Shown: positions 36,901 to 48,900 of the stretch, one piece after another | Layout: each line of letters starts with the position of its first letter | How positions within the stretch are numbered: position 1 is the stretch's first letter | Assembly: GCF_964355755.1 (NCBI RefSeq) | Contig: NC_092673.1 | Span: forward strand, 5,087,001 to 5,151,000 | Length of the DNA stretch: 64,000 nt | Direction of reading: 5' to 3' | DNA from: Antedon mediterranea | Taxonomy: Eukaryota > Echinodermata > Crinoidea > Comatulida > Antedonidae | Made by a program: the position numbers and the translations under genes | Notes under the pieces: generated by a model | Database searches by the model: none | Told to the model about the DNA's origin: nothing | Seen by the model: only the letters and a program-made list of their open reading frames with translations

Positions 36901-39900
36901 AGTAAAACAGCAAGAAAAGTTAGCAGAGCTTTCGGGCAACACTAGCCCTTCATCAGTGCAAGTGAAGGAAACGTATATATATATATATACATCAGGCAAT
37001 GAACATTAATTCTAAACCGCCCGGTGATATACTGAAATTTAATTAATTAATTTGAAACGATGAAGATGAGGAAATCTGTGAGAATGAGGAAAAGTCACCC
37101 CAACCGAGACTCGAACTCAGACCGTCTGCTTGATATGCAGTTGTCCTAACCATTAGACTACTGGGGCTTTCGTGGTATTGTTCAAACTCGATTGGATAGC
37201 GACTCTTTAACATTCTCGGCGTGGTACGGCGGAACAGCACTAGTCCTCAATTGTACGCACGCGCACCAGAGATCAATATCTATTAATCTAAATAAAAATG
37301 TCAAATATAAAGTGTTAAATCAATCCAATTGACAATATATAGCTTTCAACAAGATACTGTATATAATTTGGAGTAGCTTGAGTTGGATGGGACATATTCT
37401 AAAGCCTTGTCTACACTATCAAACTTTAGGCGACAAATATATGGACATGATGATGTCATATCACTACCATATTTGGGGATATCACAAACAATGGACCACC
37501 TACTGAAATGCCCACTTTTGAATCAGAGATGCACAGCAAAGACCTTGCTGAATTCAATGATGCTGCTCATGATTGTGTGCAGCTGTGGCTAAAACACAAT
37601 ATCTAATTTGTGGTTTCGATGAGAAGACTACCATATTTTGACACATTACACTATTTTTGTCAAAATAGTTTCATAGTGTAGACAGAGCTTTAGAAAAGAT
37701 CAACTAGTAAAGAGAGAATTTAAAGTTAGAGGTAGAAGAGAAAGAGGACTGCCAATGGCGACATGGAAAAATATGGTAAAGAAAGGAACATGATGCGGAA
37801 GACAGAAAGAAGTGAAGAGATAGTGTAGCAACCTGGAATAAGTGACAATCAGTAACCCCTTGGAAGAGGAAGAAAGCCGACTCAAATAAAAGACGATAAT
37901 TGGTTAATAGGGATTTTAAGAAACATTGACGGTTAGGGAAAGACTAAGGAGATTCTGTGTTCGCTGGAGTGTAAAATCATATAGACAGGTTCCATTTCTC
38001 AAAAAACGGCCTAGAAAACGAATCAAGAAGCATTTTTGGGTAGAAGCTGGTATCCACTTGGTTTAGGATATTTCGACCTCGCTGATTACGAATATGGCGG
38101 ATCCCAAGCGAAATTCGGCCATCTAAGCCCTTAATTTGCATAATTAAAAATGGCGGCCATTTTTTATAATTACCCTATATCTCGAGAACCACTAGTCACA
38201 GATAATTAATTTTGGTGTCAAAATGTTTTAAATATATGTTTTTATATTCACTTTAATGACACATTTTCTCAAAAAATTGATGCAAGTCGTATTTCTGACA
38301 TTTTGACCTTTGACCTTGATTTATCGTATCTCAGTAACCAATAATCGGAGAGACACGAAATAGGGCTCAAATTGTTCAGAAACTATACATTCATATTTAT
38401 TATAATGAAATGTTTTTACAAAAAATGGCCGATTCTACAACTATTGACCTTTGAACTATTAGTCAAATATAATAATATAATAATAATATAACTTTGAAAA
38501 TTGTGGTCTTATGAATTTTTTTTTCTTTTTAAATTGTTTAAAACATGTGTGTTTCTATCCAGTCTAATGGCATATTTTGTACAAGAATGGCCGATAGTAT
38601 GGTTATTGACCTTTTAACTACAGCATAGGCCTACTGTATACTAAATATAATATAATTGCATAACTATGAAATTATTTATACACAATAATAATTAGTAAAA
38701 TTATAAAATTCACTGCCATCAAATATGATGTGTTATGATTTATATAGATTTAAAAAGGAATTTGAATACGCAAGTTACATTTTTTGAAATTTGAAATTTG
38801 AAATTACCTGCCATCAATATGATGGAGTGTGCTTATAGATTTTCTAAAATGTGAACATGTCAGCTACATTTGGAAATTACCTGCCATCAATATGATGGAT
38901 TATGATTATAGATTTAAATAAAAATTTGAACACGTAACCTACATTAGAAAATTACCTGCTATCAATATGATGGATTATGATTATAGATTTAAAAAAGAAT
39001 TTGAACACGTCAGCTACATTTGGAAATTTGGAAATTACCTGCCATCAATATGATGGATTATGATTGTATAGTACCTGCCATCAATATGATGGATTATGAT
39101 TATAGAATTAAAAAAGAATTTGAACACGTCAGCTACATTTGGAAATTGGGAAATTACCTGCCATCAATATGATGGATTATGATTATAGATTTTAAAAAGA
39201 ATTTGAACACGTAAGCTACATTTGGAAATTTGGAAATTACCTGCCATCAATATGATGGATTATGATTGTATAGTACCTGCCATCAATATGATGGATTATG
39301 ATTATAGATTTAAAAAAGAATTTGAACACGTAAGCTACATTTGAAAATTACTTGCCATCAATATGATGGATTATGATTGTATAGATTTAAAAGAAAATGT
39401 GAACACGTACGTAAGCTACATTTGGAATGAACATGTTAAGGGCATCAGTTAAGATCATTCATGCAAAGGTTTCCGTCATCTTTAGCGTTGTTACAGCGGC
39501 ATAAAGCTGTACATGGTAGTTTTGACTTCTTGCACCTACATCTATTGGTTATGTATCGTGTCTTGCATCCACAATAAATCATCTCTAACGAAGCAGTAGG
39601 AATAGCTTCATTTTTCAGAAGCACTGGTTGAAGTTTACCATTAGATAGCTCCCAACCAAAATATGTTGGTGATGGCAAATGCTGGATTGGCGATACAGCT
39701 TTTTTCCATACGAGTGCTTGGAAGTGTGCTCTTTTTATATGTTGGTGCACTGCATCGCTTGGTGGAGGTAATGCCTTTTTTTTTTAAAGCCTAACTTTAT
39801 TGGTACTTTTAACTTGACCAACACCGTAAACGTAGCAAATGAATCTTTCCGATTTCATAATAACTTGGTCACTGATCGGTTTTCTCCCAGGTCTTTAATT

Positions 39901-42900
39901 AGTTCATACCTTTTTTTAATACTTCTCATGCCGATGCCTTTGAGTGACCACTTAGATATGAGCAGTGAAGAGTTAAATTACTGTATGTATGTATTAATGT
40001 AATTTAACTCTTCCCTGGATATGAGGTAGTATCGCATCCACTAATAGTGTGGAATGGAATCAGTGCTTTTGCAGAACCCTCGGGCAAGGCTTGAAAAATG
40101 TCTTTTATAGATACTTTCTTTTTTTGGATGTCCCTGTCATCATCCATTTGGATACCATGCTTTGGTAGTGAGACACTAGAATCACTAGTACGTCTGTATC
40201 CCTAGAAGCAACTACAACTGTGTCGTATCGGACATTGGCAGCATGACAAGTCTCGTGTCCGATTCTTCATGGTCTGACCAGAGACAACGTATTCGTGTAC
40301 AATTTTGATGATTTAACAACTGATTCTTTCATAAATGCACCAGCTGTGACAATTTCTTTGTCTATAGGAGCTTGACGAATCAACTCCTCTGATAGAAATC
40401 GTGTCAGATCTGCATTATTATCTTGTAATGCCAACAAGTTTGACCAGCAATTTGGCAGCGGTATTTCACCACTTTCTATAATTCGACGAATTGGTCTCTG
40501 TGTTTTGGTTCATCTTTGTCTGGTGGTGTCCTTTATCGACAGTTTTAAGTTAGGCATGCCATGTTTAAAAAAAAAAAAAAATTACCTCCAACAAGCGATG
40601 CAGTGCACCAGCATCATATAAAAAGAGCACACTTCCAAGCACTCGTATTGAAAAAAGCTGTATCGCCAATCCAGCATTTGCCATCACCAACATATTTTGG
40701 TTGGAAGCTATCTAATGGTAAACTTTAACCAGTGCTTCTGAAAATGAAGCTATTCCTACTGCTTCGTTAGAGATGATTTATTGTGGATGCAAGACACGAT
40801 GCATAACCATATAGATGTAGGTGCAAAAAGTCAAAACTACCATGTACAGCTTTAATATGCTACTGTAACAACGCTAAAGATGACGGAAACCTTTGCATGA
40901 ATGATCAAAACTGATGCCCTTAACATGTTCATCCCAATGTAGCTTACGTGTTCACTATTCTTTCAAACCTATACAATTATAATCCATCATATTGATGGCA
41001 GGTAATTTCCAAATTTCCAAATGTGGCTGACGTGTTCAAATTCTTTTTTAATTCTATAATCATAATCCATCATATTGATGGCTGGTACTATACAATCATA
41101 ATCCATCATATTGATGGCAGGTAATTTCCAAATGTAGCTGACGTGTTCAAATCCTTTTTTAAATCTATAATCATAATCCATCATATTGATGGCAGGTAAT
41201 TTTCTAATGTAGCTTATGTGTTCAAATTCTTTTTTAAATCTATAATCATAATCCATCATATTGATGGCAGGTAATTTCCAAATGTAGCTGACATGTTCAC
41301 ATTTAAAAAAATCTATAATCATACTCCATCATATTGATGGCAGGTAATTTTAAATTTCAACAAATGTAACTTGCGTGTTCAATTTTTTTTTTAAATCTAT
41401 ATAAATCATAACACATCATATTTGATGGCAGTGAATTTTATAATTTTACTAATTATTATTGAGTATAAATAATTTCATAGTTATGCAATTATATTATATT
41501 ATATTCAGTATACAGTAGGCCTATGCTGTAGTTTAAAGGTCAATAACCATACTATCGGCCATTCTTGTACAAAATGTGCCATTAGACTGTATAGAAACAC
41601 ACATGTTTTAAACAATTTAAAAAGAAAAAAAAATTCATAAGACCACAATTTTCAAAGTTATATTATTATTATATTATTATATTTGACTAATAGTTCAAAG
41701 GTCAATAGTTGTAGAATCGGCCATTTTTTGTAAAAACATTTCATTATAATAAATAAGAATGTATAGTTTCTGAACAATTTGAGCCCTATTTCGTGTCTCT
41801 CCGATTATTGGTTACTGAGATACGATAAATCAAGGTCAAAGGTCAAAATGTCAGAAATACGACTTGCATCAATTTATTGAGAAAATGTGTCATTAAAGTG
41901 AATATAAAAACATATATTTAAAACATTTTGACACCAAAATTAATTATCTGTGACTAGTGGTTCTCGAGATATAGGGTAATTATAAAAAATGGCCGCCATT
42001 TTTAATTATGCAAATTAAGGGCTTAGATGGCCGAATTTCGCTTGGGATCCGCCATATTCGTAATCAGCGAGGTCAAAATATCCTAAATCAAGTGGATCCC
42101 AGCTTCTACCCAAAAATGCTTCTTACATCATATTTCAGAGGAAATAGAACTTGTCTAATAGACAAAATAGCCGTTTTATTAGTTACACACGCTTGCTCGA
42201 CGATGACAGGCAGAGACTATGCCTTACTACTATAAAGGCCTAGCTACTACTAACCAATATTATGTCTATTAGCATTCACTTTACTTACCTGGCTTGAATG
42301 GATTTACAATGCAACTTGTGTGAAGGCCAGTGTTTCTGTTGACATGCTTGTGTGCAATATTTACTCTTGCACGCTGAGCAACATCGCATTCCTACAGTTT
42401 AGTAAGCGTGAAACATTCTGTTATTATCAACTAACTTTTTTAAGTGTTTTAAGAAACGTAATCAAATTAAGAATTTCAAATTATACATATTTGAAAACGA
42501 TGGTTAAGGGTGACAGCATGACTGAAGAACTAATTTTTTTTTTTTATGAAATTTATCTTACCTGGACGTCCACAGTTGAGGCAAGGAGCAATAGTTGTTG
42601 TTCCAGCGCCGTCAAAATGCTGGCTTTTACTAACAACTTCTTGTTGGCCCTTTGAAACACTTGTGTCAACCACAGAAACATTCTCACTTGGCTGCACTTC
42701 CTTTTGATCTAAACTACTATGTCTGGATCTTTGAATTTGCGCCGACACGTTCTTTAAATCCTCAGCCTCAAGTTCCCCGAGATTGAGTCCAGTGCTGTGA
42801 ACATTAACTACAGTGTCATTTAACGTTCCCGAAAACTGAGCATTGTCCGTCTTGAGAACGAGCGGTTTATCGCTCATACGCACCTTACGTTGATTACTCT

Positions 42901-45900
42901 CTACACGAACCTGAATTAGCATAGCACCTTGACTTTTGAATGAAAATGTTTTTTTAAGATTTGGTTGCGCATCTCGTTTCGTTTCTTCTCGCGCATGATC
43001 TACGTCACTACGATCACTCGAAGACATTTCTCGGCTACCATACCGATTGTCCATTCTACGGGGACTACGACTACTGCTTTGCGATTCACCTCCGCTGAAG
43101 TGGAAAGCGTTATCTGACCCTTCGTTCTAAAGAATAACAAAAAATGTTTGTTTAAAAATCCGATAAGAATTTGGTGCAGGGTCAGGCAGAGGTACGGAAG
43201 ATTACATCCAGACTTTAGGGCCAGATCGTCTTATGCTTTGAGCATGATGGCCCAGTATTAGATTCGAACCCAAGAAAGCAGCAGGTATTCTCAAATGTAC
43301 TTGATATGAAGTAATTAAGATATTAAGCAAACATGTAACCAATTAACTGAGCTCCCTGATGCAAAGCTACTTCAGATATTATCATGTATGCTCAGTTTGT
43401 ATTAAATTGTCTAAAGCTCTGTCTACACTATCAAAAAAAGTGTGACGTTCCCAAATATGGTATTGATATGCCCAAATATGGTAGTGATATGACATCATCA
43501 TGTCCATATATGAGCACATCACATATTTTGCCACATAAAGTTTGATGTGTAGACAGAGCTTTATTCGATGGGGTCAACCATCTTCCTGCAGTACCAGAAC
43601 AGATACAGTAGAACTGAAAATCCACTATTGATACTTACCTTCAGATACATTTCCGTATCTCTGGCAACTCTCAGTTTGAGTGTTTGACTTCCAACTTGGT
43701 AGTTGTTCAACTGTGTGTGAGCCTTGCTGAGTTCACTAACGGTTGACATTCCAACAAAACTATAACAAATTTACAAAATTAATCATATAGCCTACGACTA
43801 CTCCAAACATAAGAAAGCTATTACTCTGTCAGTTAGTAATGTTTGTAATCAGGGTTGTCTTGGTTTCTTTAAAAGACTATAAAAGAAGATCGCTCACCCA
43901 AAAGTTGTTTCAGTGTCCTGTCGATCAGATTTGCAAATTTTGCAGGAGACAACTTTTCCAGCTCTTGAAAACAGATTTGTTAATCCCTCCTAAAAAATTT
44001 ATTATATTATAAAAATTATAAACTTTATTTTATTTTGTATATCTTTTCATATTGTTACGGATAAACATAGAGATAGGAACTGAACAACTAGAACTAAAGA
44101 AAATCCATAACGAATGCAATACAAGACCTAACAAATTGAAAGCTAGAGAATTTTAATTTGAAATTATTTATGGTAGTCCGGACCTTTCGATTTTGCGCCA
44201 ACCGAGGTAGTCTTATGGAGTTTTGGTTCGGCAATTTTATGTCTGGTCCAAATAACAATCCTTATTGTATTACAGATTTAATGTAATAACTATTTGTATA
44301 GCTCGTTTCACAAACAATGTTATCTCGATTAAAAAAAAAAACCCAAGAAACGGCCTAATTAACAACAGAACAGAAACAAAAAGATGCAATTTCAGTTTCT
44401 CCAAAAAAAAAAATGCTGAGATATATTTGACTGTTGCTGCCCACCTGAGGGAGCGGTCATGGACGATACCACTGTCTTGGAGGAGAATACTAAGAATATT
44501 TATTCTTTTCGATACGTTCTCCCTCGAGAGGGAAAAGCTTTATGTTGGTTTATCCAGGTAAGATAGTCAAGTGACAGACAGTGAAATGGAGGTTGTTTCT
44601 TGAATGCTAGATAGATCATAGCTGGTATTGAATTATTCCTTTGGGTATCATGAAAAAAAATTTAAATTTGTATTATAGAGCTGGTCAATGACAAATGACA
44701 TGTAAGAAATTGAAAGCTTCTGGGAGGGTTTGGTTCAAATCATATGCTGATCATCTACAACAAGAATTTACCTGGGTCATCTGTTTTGGGATTCCTGATA
44801 CATAAAACTGAAATCCAGTGTGACGCACAAGTCTGTCATATTCTTGATTACCTTTTTTGGCACTCATACTGATATGTGGAGATACACAAATAGAAGTTAA
44901 TTGTAAATTAATTTTTATAACATATTGGTAAGTATAAGAAAATATATGAGAAAATTACAGGCCCTCCAAAATTACCTAGAGTAATTTTTTCTGAAGAGTC
45001 AAAAGCATAGCATGGTGTGTACATACAGAATTGCTTAATCGATACTCTAAATACGATAACACTAAAAATGAAATAGTACATACTTTCCTGGAAGACCGGT
45101 CTCATAAGAATTGAATTTATCATCGTTAAATTCATCCTTCATGGGATTCCAATTGTTAAGTTGAGAAGGTGACCTATAAGAAATAAAAGCATGTGACAGG
45201 TTTCTCAAACTAGGCAGCATAAGGCGTCTTTATTTTTATATATATTTAAGCAAATTGCCAAGAATAGCCATAAGCGAATTCATTCACTCTTTGGGAGTAG
45301 AGTTGTCATTTGTCAAAACTCCTGACATATGACAGGACTTGACCCCAGGACCCTTGGATTGGTAGCCAAGCATTAAAACCACCAAGCCACAACTCCACTC
45401 CACAAAATGTTCTTAATTATCATTTAAACTTGTTCTGAATTTGTTCGTCTCCATCTACATTTTTATGTTTTGTTTTTTATCAAATGTTAATGTTATAATA
45501 CATAGTTTATTTATTTAATGTACTTACTTCTCCATTTTATTAACAATGTTCTGTGGCACTGTTAATCTAATATTATGACAGCTGCAAAAATAAAAAATAA
45601 TTTAAATTAAAAATTAGAGAAAATTGTCATATTATACTGTAGTTTCACAGAACCAGACCCTCAAATTAAAAAGTGCTAATATTCTGAATCAGTAATGGAG
45701 TTTACATCATTGTTTGAGATTTGTTTTCTCAACTCAAAAATACCACTATAAAATCATCATTTTCAGAAATAGCAATACAATAAATAATGAAATACAATAA
45801 ATAATTTACAAGAGTATAAAATGACATGATCTCAAAGAATCTAGGTCTGTGCGCGCGATCGACGTTCCGATACTATATTTAGAATGTTAACGATCTTTTT

Positions 45901-48900
45901 GTTGTCGGCATCGTTTCTGGATCGACTGGACGTTTTATTTTTAGAAGTTGGCCTCAGCATATACTATTACTACTACTAGTTCATTGTGGTTCACCGCGTG
46001 GTGCTATCATGCCTCTACCGTGGGAAATTTTTATTTATTTATATATTCGCCGTCGAGTTGAGTAGATAAAAAAAATGATTATGATTATCAATATTTATTA
46101 ATAAATGCTTCCGAATAATTTACAAATTGGTCCCCCGTCAGTCAAAATTGACTCATTAATAATATTTAATTGTGCACACCTTGTTACCTAAAAAAAAACA
46201 TCTTCATGCATTTTTTCCGACCTTATTATGAAATGTGTGGGTTTGACGGAGTAGCCGGAAACCCCACTACCCCCCATTTTTTTACTGGGGAGGGGGGGGG
46301 TCGCCGATCACCACTTATGACATGCTAGTAACATCCCTGAATTGTTACCTGTCACTAGTTTGTAGATCCTGACTGGGCCAGCGAGGGCTCTCTGTCACTT
46401 TATTCGATAACTTCGACGGTACAGAGTCAAAACAGTTCTCTTCTAAAGAAGGCCTAAATGAAAATGTTAATATAAGTAAATATATTTTAATTTAGTTTAC
46501 TGTTTAATTTAATTAACTCTTTATTTGCAGAATGCAAGACTAGGGATGCTGTATTGTAACCTTTGCTCTGGCTGCTAAAGGTATTTAGTGCCCTCTACAG
46601 TATATCGATCTATAATACTGTACTTTTGGTATTAAAAGTGGATATCCCTCTTTTTACACGTATAATGGACTACACCATGCAGGAACGCACATGGTATTTT
46701 CTTATCAGAGGGTGCATGTTCGTCAAAAGGAATTTGTTTTTCCAACGATCCTTCGTTCGGCTCTTCCTCGCAATCACGATTCGAACATACCACGTAATGT
46801 GAAATTTCGAGGAACGTATTTAGCTTGATTATTAAAAGTGTACACCCCTGTATTTTAATGTACTATCTATACTATGATTTACCACGATATTGTTTTTACA
46901 ATTACAAATATGTTCAATGTTTTGTCTAGGCGATGGAGTGCATGGATACCACCCTGCACATGTTTATTTTTAAAAAACCACATGGTTGATCGCGAAAAAC
47001 AAAAAGTTAACAAATGTCGTATTCGATTGGGAACTTTCGTTGTCAACGTAAAGATTCGTTGAGTACTTTTTGTATTCGAATTGTAAATTTGTGCTCAACA
47101 GAAAGTCATTCGAATAGAAAACGTTGACAACGAAAGCTTTTTCGTTAAGAACAATCTCAACGCTCAAAATACTCCGTTAAAGAAGTACTCAACGGAAAAA
47201 CTGTACTCAACGGTGAAAGTCTAAATCGAATACGACAATTGTTACGACAAGGAAGGTCAAGGACGACAAAGGTGGTCGAAATTTCCCCCAGAGACTGAAC
47301 TGATCATTTTGCTAATTCATTTCATTAAAATGGGCAGGCTACATGGCCGGGGTTCCAGGACGATTTGGCCCGGAGACGATTCCCACTCTTGTGCCGAAAC
47401 ATCCCACTTTGACAATTGTGAGCCGAAACGTCTCACTTTCATATTCATTTTTTTGGTATTTATCAAGATTTTAAAGGTGTTTTAACAAACCATATTTTAT
47501 TGATATCGACAATTATTGATACTAGATGGCACGCTCGCTTCGCTCGCGTACCATCTAGGTCGTGCCCACAGATGGTTCTCGAATACACAGTATTTCCAGC
47601 GAGAAAAAAATGGAGATTTCAAATGTACGTACCGCAGGACTATAATACATATTGTCGTTTACAGAAACGAATAAATATACACAATGATTTATGTAGTCAA
47701 CCAAAATTAGCACCCTGGGAATTACTTCCGAGAGAGAAACAAAATGAGTCAAATTTTTTTATTTGGACTCATTTAAACAAACCCAATTTGTGTTTTGTAT
47801 GTAACATTAAGGGTTGAGGGATGGGGGAAGAAGATAGGTGCAAAGAGGAAACATTTTAAAATATATTCTTATCCACTCAGTAACGAAATATTGTTTTTAA
47901 TGTTTTATAGGCCTATAAATAATATACCACTAAATACAGTAAAACATTTACGATTTAATACGGTACTTTGTTAAAACTCTCACTGTCATAGTCGATTGAA
48001 ATAGTAAAGTACATGTAACGATACACAACTACGACGTTTATATATTTTTAAATTATTAATTAATACAAACGTTGAGAAGCAACTGTCAGTAATAACGTTT
48101 ATTTATTTGTATATTATATGTTTATAATCTAACAGTAGGGCCTACCCACACTCACAGTAATAAAGTTTATTTGTATATATTTTTATATTACATCTAACAG
48201 TACCAACACTCACAGTAAGAAATTTGCGATTCAAATTGCCATCAAAAGTTGTTAATACCTTAACAGTATTGTACAGCATTGCAATACTATTTATGTTTAT
48301 TCTCCAAGGGGGCCCATAAATCTAAATCTATACCTCTATGGTTAAACCAAATAATTTGGAATGTTCCATTCATCACAAATCAATGCATTTGTAAAAACGT
48401 ATATTAAATGTATCAAAATAGTATTTTTTAAAGAAAATCGGCCTGTCTTCAACATTATGATGCTGTACTCGAACTGTTCAACCGGTTTTCAGCTATTAAA
48501 AACAATTATCGTAGGAGGAGATAGGAAAATGCGAAGCCTCTTCGCATTTTTGTGGCGGGTATTTTTCAAGATGGACATCCATTAGACAGTGTATACCACG
48601 ATCGGAAAACACCCCTATTTGGGGCAAATCGTTGAACCTAAATTCGTTTTAATCGTCAATAACTAATTATCTAACTTAATTTAATTAGTAAACAGGGTTA
48701 CATCAGGTGGTTAAAATCAGTACCGAAAGTGCGAACCAACTTTATATACCATCGAGTAAAAATTCTAGAAGTAAGGCGCGATTTACCGAATTTTGCCCTT
48801 ACGTAAATTTATATATAGATAATATATAATAAATTACTAAAAAACGTAATTTTATATTCAATTTATTACTTCGAAAACCTTGTTTATTTCGTGCAATCGC

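Larger units (their letters stand above)
38025..42124. repeat. 4.1 kb inverted repeat with 1.6-1.8 kb arms
   Basis: The left arm (38025-39799) and right arm (40548-42124) are inverse copies with low divergence. Both begin or end at AAGAAGCATTTTTGGGTAGA. The roughly 750-bp loop holds the upstream part of a broken gene. The arms differ in length mainly because of a tandem repeat array. It lies in the intron between Tudor exons 9 and 10 and would fold into a very long hairpin in the pre-mRNA. A foldback transposon or palindromic duplication are the options. Confidence 0.85.

Noticed and set aside
39445-39750. Small intact Cys-rich protein gene
   Set aside because: It is the 3' piece of a larger frame that is broken upstream by stops, shifts and an insertion; treated as a pseudogene.
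38750-41420. CRISPR-like array in the 38-41 kb repeats
   Set aside because: Units are directly adjacent with no unique spacers, in a eukaryotic intron; it is a tandem satellite in inverted arms.
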